From positions 1 through 5,010 of the forward strand of contig JAOPWF010000662.1 in the NCBI GenBank assembly GCA_025965815.1: 5,010 bases of DNA, given 5' to 3'. This document shows positions 1 to 4,550 of the stretch, one piece after another. The notes beneath the pieces are model-generated. The model was given only the letters and a program-made list of their open reading frames with translations, was not told the origin of the DNA and made no database searches. The DNA comes from Mycobacterium sp. GTDB taxonomy: Bacteria > Actinomycetota > Actinomycetes > Mycobacteriales > Mycobacteriaceae. Made by a program: the position numbers and the translations under genes. The stretch's first letter is position 1. Each line of letters begins with the position of its first letter.

Positions 1-1
1 A

Positions 2-157
2 GCCCGCGCCACCGTCGTTTTCACCAATCTCATGACCCGCGCCTCCATCGTCGACAACCGCCCCGCCCGACTCCTGCGAAACACCGTGTTCTCCCTTATC
101 GGAGTCCTACCGCCGGCGCGCAAACAGATGGCCCTGCACATGTCCGAACTCGCCTGA
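2..157 (+). CDS. C-terminal end of a probable FAD-dependent monooxygenase (partial)
   Basis: The frame starting at base 2 is open to a TGA at 155-157 and gives 51 residues; the gene begins before the window. The tail has the pattern RPARLLRNTVFSLIGVLPPA followed by R-K-Q and a final SELA. The spacing of arginines, the hydrophobic helix, the 'LP..R' turn and the closing '(S/A)ELA' resemble the C-terminal helix of class A flavoprotein aromatic hydroxylases (UbiH/PheA/MhpA-like, FAD_binding_3). Those enzymes hydroxylate phenolic rings with NAD(P)H and O2 in the cytosol. No FAD- or NADPH-binding motif lies in the visible part, so the family call rests on this tail and on the neighbours (VOC and FAH-like genes, common partners in aromatic catabolism). 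The next start is only 11 bases downstream, which suggests one operon. Confidence 0.5.
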   Translation, partial: ARATVVFTNLMTRASIVDNRPARLLRNTVFSLIGVLPPARKQMALHMSELA

Positions 158-168
158 CCGAGCTCACA

Positions 169-816
169 ATGCCAGCACCGCGCCTCAACGGCCTGCACCA
201 CATCAAACTGCCCGTCACCGACCTGGACACCAGCCTGACCTGGTATGGGCGGGTGTTCGACGCCGAACACCTGAGCCGGTTCGACCACTACGACGGCGCC
301 GGCACCCGCTACGCGGTGATCCTGCAACTGCCCGGCGTCGACACACCCATCGAGCTGCGCTGGGCCCCCAACGCCGCCACCGCGACCATTGGCTACGACC
401 CCGTCCACCTTGTGGCCGGCGACACCGATGACCTGCAGGCCTGGGTCGCGCACCTCGACACTCTCGGCATCGAGCACTCACCAATCATCACCGCCCTCGC
501 CGGTCAGCTACTGATCTTTCCCGACCCCGACCAGACATACCTGCATCTGCTCACCCTGCCCGAAGGTGGCATCCAGGCCATCACGATGAACCCCGACGCC
601 GCCGAACCCAAGGCCCCTGGATCATGCCCAACCTCATGCGACACCCATGAGACCAGCACAGACTGGCGCACACGACACCCAACCGGCTGTCAGCTGAGCG
701 CGCTCCCAGGAGATCCAGTGCAGATCTTTGCCTACCCAGATGACGGGGCCGCCCCGCAATGGGCGTCCGCCTCGAAGACGGCGTGCTGCCCGTGGACTGC
801 TGCTCCGGTCCGGTGA
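169..816 (+). CDS. VOC (glyoxalase/bleomycin-resistance fold) protein with a C-terminus apparently altered by a frameshift
   Basis: The open frame is 215 codons, but only residues 1 to about 135 form a VOC domain. It opens with GLHHIKLPVTDLDTSLTWY, the usual first beta strand and helix, and has a second half-module beginning DPVHLVAGDTDDL. Candidate metal ligands are H10 or H11, E62, H80 and H126. H126 (in YLHLL) sits where most family members have Glu. Single-domain size (about 130-160 aa) argues against a classical two-domain extradiol dioxygenase, so substrate and reaction are unknown. From about residue 149 the translation turns into Cys/Thr/Ser-rich, non-family sequence. Adding one G to the GG at 612-613 restores GPWIMPNLMRHP and a stop at 648-650, giving a 160-residue protein of normal length. 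The residues encoded from 718 onward belong to the start of the next gene. The start ATG has only a weak Shine-Dalgarno and follows the upstream stop by 11 bases, so translational coupling is likely. Confidence 0.75.
   Translation: MPAPRLNGLHHIKLPVTDLDTSLTWYGRVFDAEHLSRFDHYDGAGTRYAVILQLPGVDTPIELRWAPNAATATIGYDPVHLVAGDTDDLQAWVAHLDTLGIEHSPIITALAGQLLIFPDPDQTYLHLLTLPEGGIQAITMNPDAAEPKAPGSCPTSCDTHETSTDWRTRHPTGCQLSALPGDPVQIFAYPDDGAAPQWASASKTACCPWTAAPVR
708..712 (+). promoter_or_regulatory. Shine-Dalgarno AGGAG for the broken FAH-like gene
   Basis: AGGAG stands five bases before the GTG at 718-720. It matters because it supports 718 as the start of an independent gene rather than an internal part of the VOC frame that runs through it. 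A perfect 10-base palindrome, GAGCGCGCTC (696-705), lies directly upstream. Confidence 0.5.
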
Positions 817-886
817 GCCGGACATCGCGATTGCGCGTGCAGACGATTCCGACTGGTGGGCCACGGCGGTCAACACCCTCGTATGA
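718..886 (+). pseudogene. Remnant of a fumarylacetoacetate hydrolase (FAH)-family gene, N-terminal part, two frameshifts
   Basis: The GTG at 718 begins VQIFAYPDDGAAPQW in the same frame as the upstream VOC gene. From about 757 the sense moves to the next frame, giving GVRLEDGVLPVD. From about 797 it moves again, giving LLLRSGEPDIAIARADDSDW and ending at TGA 884-886. Each change is explained by one missing base (a G in the GGG at 757-759, a C near 797). Joined, the pieces give about 56 residues resembling the N-terminal domain of FAH-family hydrolases, whose usual pattern is a beta strand, 'G(V/A)..(D/E)DGV(L/V).(V/L)', then an '(L/A)...GEP.(I/L)A.AR' helix. The catalytic C-terminal domain with its metal-binding acidic residues is absent, so the remnant cannot be active. 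Family members cleave C-C bonds in acylpyruvates or hydrate dienoates after aromatic ring opening, which fits the monooxygenase and VOC genes upstream. The repair is by eye; the family call is moderately sure. Confidence 0.5.
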
Positions 887-927
887 CGACAAGTTAAGGC
901 ATGCCGCCCGGGCAAATGAGATATCGC

Positions 928-934
928 AGAGGAG
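928..934 (+). promoter_or_regulatory. Shine-Dalgarno AGAGGAG of the alcohol dehydrogenase
   Basis: AGAGGAG ends six bases before the ATG at 941. This is a strong, well-spaced site that fixes the start of the dehydrogenase. The 54 bases between the upstream remnant and this gene hold no promoter I can point to. Confidence 0.75.
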
Positions 935-940
935 ATTTCG

Positions 941-1981
941 ATGAGTGACCCTTCGACCTATCGCGCGTACCAGGTGACAGGACAACGGCAGTTCGAGTTA
1001 GTGGACCGTGAGCTGGTGGCGCCCAGTGCCGGTCATGTCCGGTTCCGGGTTCAGAGCTGCGGAGTCTGCCACAGCGACACGCTCGGCGTCGAGGGCCAGC
1101 GCGCCGATCCGAGCCAGCCGGTCGTGCCGGGCCACGAAGTTGTCGGCGTGATCGACGCCGTCGGGGACGGTGTCACAACGTGGCACGTCGGCGAGCGTGT
1201 CGGCCTGGGCTTCCTTGGCGGTCACTGCGGCGAATGCGACTGGTGTCGGCGCGGGGACTTTGTCAACTGCGAGAACCAGCCACAACCCGGCACGACAGAA
1301 GACGGCGGGTACGCCGAGGTCGCCTACCCGCGCGCGAGCGGCCTGGTCTCTATCCCGGACGCGTTGAGTTCGCTGGACGCGTCGCCGTTGCTGTGCGCCA
1401 GAATGACGACGTTCAACGCCTTGCGTGGCCTCGACGTCGAGCCCGGCGCGCTCATCGGCGTTCAAGGCATCGGCGGCCTGGGCCACCTCGGGGTGCAGTA
1501 CGCCAACAAGCTGGGCTACCGCGTGGTGGCCATCGCCCGCGGCAGTGAAAAGGCCTCATTGGCACATCAACTCGGGGCCCACCACTACATCGACAGCTCC
1601 GCTGTCGATCCCGGCGCAGCGTTGAAGGAACTCGGCGGGGCTGCCGCGATCATCGCTACCGCCGCCAGCGGCGCTTCCATGTCGCCGCTGCTGGCCGGAC
1701 TCGCGCCCCGCGGTCAGTTGGTGGTCGTCGGGGCGGCCTTCGACCCGATTGAAGTCTTGACGTCCGACCTCATCTTCGGGAGCCGGTCGATCATCGGCAG
1801 CCTCACCGGTACACCGATCCAAAACGAGGTGAACCTGGCGTTCAGCGCGGAGCGCGGCGTCGCACCGATGATCGAACTGTTTCCGTTCGAAGACGCCCCA
1901 AAAGCCTACGAACGCATGATGTCCGGCGACGCCCGGTTCCGGGTCGTGCTCGAGGTCGCAACTGGCGAGGCGCCCCGCTAG
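941..1981 (+). CDS. Zinc-dependent alcohol dehydrogenase (medium-chain dehydrogenase/reductase family)
   Basis: Complete 346-residue protein, a normal length for the bacterial propanol-preferring/yeast-type branch. It should interconvert alcohols and aldehydes or ketones with a nicotinamide cofactor in the cytosol. The GroES-like domain holds the catalytic-zinc set: C43 in GVCHSD, H65 and E66 in VPGHE, and C152 in LLCARMTTFNAL. The structural-zinc lobe is complete with C96, C99, C102 and C110 in HCGECDWCRRGDFVNC. The Rossmann domain begins at GVQGIGGLGHLGVQYA, with GxGGxG at 176-181. The second beta strand ends VVAIARGSEK, so A199-R200 stand where NAD-dependent yeast ADH has Asp-Gly. That points to NADP(H) or relaxed cofactor use, by inference. 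The true substrate cannot be read from sequence. It lies just downstream of ring-cleavage-type genes, and may oxidise an alcohol intermediate of the same pathway. Unlike its neighbours it has no frameshift. Confidence 0.93.
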   Translation: MSDPSTYRAYQVTGQRQFELVDRELVAPSAGHVRFRVQSCGVCHSDTLGVEGQRADPSQPVVPGHEVVGVIDAVGDGVTTWHVGERVGLGFLGGHCGECDWCRRGDFVNCENQPQPGTTEDGGYAEVAYPRASGLVSIPDALSSLDASPLLCARMTTFNALRGLDVEPGALIGVQGIGGLGHLGVQYANKLGYRVVAIARGSEKASLAHQLGAHHYIDSSAVDPGAALKELGGAAAIIATAASGASMSPLLAGLAPRGQLVVVGAAFDPIEVLTSDLIFGSRSIIGSLTGTPIQNEVNLAFSAERGVAPMIELFPFEDAPKAYERMMSGDARFRVVLEVATGEAPR

Positions 1982-2026
1982 CCACTCCACGAAATGATCT
2001 TGAGACACTAACTACCGCTTTGCCTT

Positions 2027-2261
2027 TCAGAGCTGGCCCAGGTTGACACGTCCGTTGCGTTGGCCGGCCACGACGCCGCCGTCGACAAGGAGAGCGGTGC
2101 CGGTGATGAGGGTGGGCATGGGACCGATCAGCAAATCGGGCGCGGCGCCGGCCGCGCTGGCCAATTCAGCCTGCCCCATCGGGGATGGCAATGATTCCGG
2201 GACTGATGGAGTCGACCCTGGCTCCGCGTTGCCCCAGCGTCGACACGGTGATCCTCGGTAG
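2027..2261 (-). pseudogene. C-terminal remnant of a short-chain dehydrogenase/reductase (SDR)
   Basis: Read on the minus strand, one frame gives GARVDSISPGIIA, the SDR substrate-loop motif ('rVN.ISPG.I.T'), and then stops at 2166-2168. The neighbouring frame continues with MGQAELASAAGA and ends with LITGTALLVDGGVVAG before a TGA at 2027-2029. ITGT..(L/V)VDGG is the signature SDR C-terminus. Removing one base near 2185 rejoins the frames as SPGIIATPMGQAEL. Intact relatives have about 25 more residues (the 'GRxGxPEDIA..(V/A).FL' helix) between the MGQAEL and TLITGT segments; they are missing here, so an internal deletion is likely as well. The Rossmann glycine motif and the catalytic Ser-Tyr-Lys are absent. 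It is non-functional. It faces the alcohol dehydrogenase tail to tail, with about 45 bases between the two stops. A possible N-terminal partner stub lies at 3686-3733. Confidence 0.65.
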
Positions 2262-2316
2262 TCATCATCGACAGCCCCGGCGGGCTGCTGCTTTCTCGTG
2301 GTTGGTTCCCATCGCG
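2262..2316. other. Unassigned spacer between the SDR remnant and a small ORF
   Basis: Neither strand shows a recognisable gene. On the minus strand the frame entering the SDR remnant meets tandem TGA codons at 2262-2267. This spacer may contain the eroded middle of the SDR gene, but I could not identify the catalytic YxxxK motif in any frame. Confidence 0.3.
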
Positions 2317-2523
2317 TTAGGGGCGGTCGAGGTCAACAGCATCTGGGACTAGGCCACCTGCTTGGATCAGGTGATCGTTCTCAAGGGCCATCCGACCCGT
2401 CCTGCGGCCGGGCCGGAGTTCCTCCATGGCGATGTCGAGGGCAGCGGCGAACCCCCCTTGCGTGGATCGGAGGATGCTGGCGCCGAGGTCCGCTCGGGGC
2501 CCCGCCTGCTGGTCGTCAGTCAT
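2317..2523 (-). CDS. Small hypothetical protein, possibly a truncated gene start
   Basis: The ATG at 2521-2523 opens a 68-codon frame starting MTDDQQAGPRADLGAS. An AGGAGG (minus strand, 2536-2541) stands 12 bases upstream, a full-strength but rather distant Shine-Dalgarno. The product is soluble and acidic at its N-terminus, with a helical FAAALDIAMEELRPGRR stretch at about residues 25-41, and no signal peptide, membrane segment or domain I recognise. The frame could be read further upstream to 2622, but that extension is Arg/Ser-rich and lacks a good site. Since it lies between two gene remnants, it may be the 5' piece of a longer gene that was cut, rather than a real short protein. I assign no function. 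Confidence 0.3.
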   Translation of the reverse strand: MTDDQQAGPRADLGASILRSTQGGFAAALDIAMEELRPGRRTGRMALENDHLIQAGGLVPDAVDLDRP

Positions 2524-2618
2524 CGATGCAGTGGTCCTCCTAGGAAGATCGAGGCTCGTGGCGGCCCGCCCCGACGACCCGCCAGATCGCCGATGCACCG
2601 GTCGGACCAACACGCGGA

Positions 2619-2976
2619 TCAAGACTCCCCGGCCCCGGGCGTCGGCTGCTCCCCCGACAGATCCAACCGCAGATTTGATTGCTCAGTGTCGCCCGATGTG
2701 GCTGCGCGGCTTGCGTGGCTTCGATGTTGGCGCCGCCAGTTGATGGCGCCGCCTGCCAGCAGGATGTCGATTTGGCGCTCGGAGAGGGTGTGGCCGTATC
2801 GGTCGTTCAGGCGGTCGACCTGGGCGCGGATTTCTCGGCTGGCCTTCAAAGCGTCGGCCACACCGGTCCTCTGGATAGTGTGTGCGGATTGCAGGCGGTC
2901 GTAGTCCGTCGGATCGGCGAAGGTCAGGGGGCATTACCCCGAAGTTCACCAGGTTCTTCGCAAACCCCTGTCGAGC
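2619..2976 (-). pseudogene. C-terminal remnant of an aconitase-family hydratase, frameshifted
   Basis: On the minus strand, about 2976-2936 encodes FAKNLVNFGVMP. The sense then moves to another frame and continues LTFADPTDYDRLQSAHTIQ, and later HTLSERQIDILLAGGAINW, ending near 2736. '(N)LVNFGI(L/M)PL.F....DYD' is the typical swivel-domain stretch of aconitate hydratases, and 'L(S)..(E/Q)..(I/L)LAGG.(I/L)N' their usual C-terminus. One extra C in the run of five (plus strand G at 2927-2931) accounts for the shift. The helix pair between these segments is close to normal length. The three [4Fe-4S]-binding domains are absent, so nothing can be catalysed. The residual frame drifts on past the conserved end to a TGA at 2619-2621, so the original stop seems lost. 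The remnant begins about 50 bases beyond the TetR stop. The call rests on two motif blocks in the right order and spacing. Confidence 0.55.
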
Positions 2977-3023
2977 GGTATAAGTGCCGCGACTGGCGCT
3001 ATGACGTATCTGGCCGCGTGGGA

Positions 3024-3623
3024 TCAGGCGGCGGTCAGCGCATCCCAGGCGACCATCGTCATTTCGACCGTCCGCAGCAGCGCGGCACGGCTGGTGCCGC
3101 CGGCGGCCTGCACCGAGATGCCCTGCACCATGGTGGCGACATATCGGGCCAGCTCTGCCGGATCTGCGGTCTCGGGAAGGTCGCCTTCCTGCTGTCCCCG
3201 GCGTAGTCGGGCACGCATCGTTCCCTCAGCGGCGTGCCGCCACTGCGCGAGCTCTGCGCGTGCCACCTCGCCGTCCGGCCCGCAGGCCAGCGCCCCCTGC
3301 ACCGTCAGACAACCTTTAGGGCGTCCCCGTGACGTCGTCGCCTGCACCGCACCGCGCAGCAGATGCTCGACCACCTCCCGCACCGTCGGCTGCTCGAGTG
3401 CCTCCCAGGCATAACCGGCGACCTGCTCGGAATAGCGTTCCAGCACCTGCCCGAACAGCGATTCCTTGTTGCCGTAGGCGGCATACAGGCTTGGACGGTT
3501 GATACCCATTGCGCTCGTTAGGCCCGACATTGCCGCGCCCTCGTAACCGTGCTGCCAAAACACCCGCATCGCTCGATCCAGCACCTCGTCAACGTCGAAC
3601 TCGCGCGGCCGCCCGCTACGCAT
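3024..3623 (-). CDS. TetR/AcrR-family transcriptional regulator, NemR-like cysteine motif
   Basis: Complete 199-residue protein starting MRSGRPREFDVDEVLDRAM. Residues 11-57 form the TetR DNA-binding domain: the helix VLDRAMRVFWQHGYEGAAM, then the helix-turn-helix ending SLYAAYGNKESLF. The C-terminal ligand/dimer domain contains RPKGCLTVQGALACG, with C105 and C114. E. coli NemR, also 199 residues, has a GCLTV cysteine at about 106 and another about ten residues on; there the first is the electrophile and hypochlorite sensor. Overall identity is low, so a sensing role is inference. The start chosen is the ATG at 3621-3623, with GGGAGG ten bases upstream. An upstream GTG at 3656 would add 11 residues (Gly/Thr-rich) but lies within the Shine-Dalgarno region and is less likely. 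No intact divergent gene exists, so the target may be the gene itself or its decayed neighbours. Confidence 0.92.
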   Translation of the reverse strand: MRSGRPREFDVDEVLDRAMRVFWQHGYEGAAMSGLTSAMGINRPSLYAAYGNKESLFGQVLERYSEQVAGYAWEALEQPTVREVVEHLLRGAVQATTSRGRPKGCLTVQGALACGPDGEVARAELAQWRHAAEGTMRARLRRGQQEGDLPETADPAELARYVATMVQGISVQAAGGTSRAALLRTVEMTMVAWDALTAA

Positions 3624-3633
3624 CGCGCCCCAT

Positions 3634-3639
3634 CCTCCC
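3634..3639 (-). promoter_or_regulatory. Shine-Dalgarno GGGAGG deciding the TetR start
   Basis: GGGAGG on the minus strand lies ten bases before the ATG at 3623. It favours the 199-residue start over the GTG at 3656, whose own upstream bases (GTTATAGCCG) have no purine-rich site. Confidence 0.5.
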
Positions 3640-3663
3640 GTGGTGGAAGCCCCCACCGGCTAT

Positions 3664-3683
3664 AACATACCGGTCGATACATT
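3664..3683. promoter_or_regulatory. Candidate operator upstream of the TetR gene (imperfect inverted repeat)
   Basis: AACATACC-GGTC-GATACATT is an 8+4+8 inverted repeat; five of eight pairs match and the other three are transition differences. The inner ATACC...G(G/A)TA(T/C) half-sites with a four-base gap resemble the arrangement of NemR-type boxes. On the minus strand the same bases contain TATGTTATA (about 3661-3669), a possible -10 region. A repressor bound here would block its own promoter, as usual for autoregulated TetR proteins. The AT-rich patch stands out from the high-GC surroundings. I see no convincing -35 element. Confidence 0.35.
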
Positions 3684-3685
3684 AC

Positions 3686-3733
3686 TACGCCGAACACCAT
3701 CACCGTTTTGTTGGTGAAATCGAGAACGTCCAC
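3686..3733 (-). pseudogene. N-terminal stub of a short-chain dehydrogenase (SDR)
   Basis: On the minus strand a GTG at 3731-3733 opens VDVLDFTNKTVMVFGV. This is the standard SDR opening: a short leader, '(F/L).(G/N)K..(V/L)V(F/T)GG', leading to the first Rossmann strand. The match stops exactly where the second glycine and the TGxxxGIG motif should follow; beyond it comes the AT-rich promoter region of the TetR gene. Upstream lies a weak purine stretch (GGACGGGGA) that may be its Shine-Dalgarno. I read this as the surviving 5' end of a truncated gene. With only 16 residues, chance resemblance is possible. Confidence 0.4.
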
Positions 3734-3970
3734 GCGATCCCCGTCCGATTGTGCGCTCTTCCGACGAGTGCGTGTCGGTGTCGTCGTGTCATTTGGTCTT
3801 TGTACGGCAGCGGCATTGGCGCGCTGTTGTTCATCACGGTGATCTCGTGTTCATCGTCGCGGTGGCTCCCACAGTGGACGCCAGATCCCCAGTGGGGTTG
3901 CCCGTTTCGCGTCAGGCTTGTTCCTTCGACCTAGCAAGGCAATCGATGTTCCGCTTCCTGTGATCACTAC
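3734..3970. other. No recognisable gene; three short palindromes
   Basis: Neither strand encodes a protein I recognise. On the minus strand a frame from an ATG at 3832-3834 gives MNNSAPMPLPYKDQM and ends at 3700; it overlaps the SDR stub in another frame and has no clear ribosome site. Three perfect short palindromes with a single central base occur here: ATCACgGTGAT (3833-3843), CCACaGTGG (3869-3877) and CCCCAgTGGGG (3887-3897). The latter two are centred 19 bases apart. They may be protein-binding sites or chance in GC-rich DNA. Confidence 0.3.
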
Positions 3971-4489
3971 TCACGGCTCCGCGTCGCGATGTGCCAGCTC
4001 CGCGCTGCCAGGCTCGTTCCCCTACCAGGACGGCGGTCAGCTGTTCCTGGCCGAACTGTACGGGGACGGTTGTGGACAGCTCGAGGCGCCGCCAGTCCAG
4101 CACTGCCTTGCGGGACTGTTCTGGTTGACCCAGTTCGGAAACAGGCTCACCTCGGGCTCATGTAAGACCACTGAGTCGTCCTCGACGTGGTAGGGCCCGG
4201 AATACGCGAGCTAGCCGCGGGCGGCCAGGGAGGACTGGGCATCGGTGCCTCCGCTGGGATAGGCGGTCTGGAACAGCGGCCGGTTGAGCCGCATGATCTG
4301 CGCGGACATGTAGCCGTCCGGGGTGTAGAGGATGTAGCCGTTGGCGTCTCTGCCCAGCGGGTAGATGACGCCGCGGCCATCGTCGTCGCGGGCCTCGTAG
4401 GACACCAGCTTCCATGATCCAATGAGTCGCTCTTGTAGCGATTGGTTGCTAGTGCGGTCGCGCGGCGATCGGTTTGTGGCCCAATCCAT
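3971..4489 (-). pseudogene. Lipocalin-like domain protein, broken by a nonsense codon and frameshift(s)
   Basis: The ATG at 4487-4489, with AGGAAAGAG six bases upstream, begins MDWATNRSP. The family core follows: LIGSWKLVSYEARDDDGRG, a YPLGRDANGYILYTPDGYMS strand pair and a LNRPLFQT segment, as in the Lipocalin_5 family of small beta-barrel proteins of unknown ligand. A TAG at 4211-4213 stops it after 92 residues. The same frame then continues LAYSGPYHVEDDSVVLHEPE and VSLFPNWVNQ, exactly the next conserved strands, so the TAG most likely replaced a Tyr codon (expected RGYLAYSG). Near 4128 one base is missing; the neighbouring frame continues AVLDWRRLELSTTVPVQFGQ and LTAVLV(G)ERA. One further one-base change near 4009 would lead to a natural stop at 3971-3973; without it the frame runs to 3912. 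No signal peptide is seen. It is 61 bases downstream of the CoA-transferase and probably shared its transcript. The domain call is firm; the exact 3' end is not. Confidence 0.7.
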
Positions 4490-4550
4490 TCGATGTCTCT
4501 TTCCTGCACGGTAACCGGGTGGCGCGTCCTCGCGGGGAGTGGTCTAGGGC

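Noticed and set aside
600..650. Programmed ribosomal frameshifting to reach the VOC stop at 648-650.
   Set aside because: There is no heptameric slippery sequence and no obvious downstream stem; two further losses of frame follow in the next gene, so mutation or sequencing error is simpler.
998..1486. A 162-codon open frame antisense to the alcohol dehydrogenase.
   Set aside because: It mirrors the third-position G/C bias of the real gene, has no domain or ribosome site, and the sense strand encodes a fully conserved enzyme.
1982..2026. Bidirectional terminator between the converging genes.
   Set aside because: The 45 bases show no stable inverted repeat followed by a T-rich tract.
2062..2071. 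Palindrome TGGCCGGCCA near the convergent gene ends as a terminator or att site.
   Set aside because: It falls within the SDR C-terminal codons, forms no useful stem-loop with a T run, and such GC palindromes are common at this base composition.
3509..3963. Two plus-strand open frames (3509-3934 and 3751-3963) as a gene divergent to TetR.
   Set aside because: The first begins antisense inside the TetR coding region; both products are compositionally random, without recognisable domains or good ribosome sites.
4211..4213. Recoding of TAG as an amino acid in the lipocalin gene.
   Set aside because: A second break near 4128 also disrupts the gene, and nothing suggests a suppressor or pyrrolysine system; an ordinary nonsense mutation is enough.
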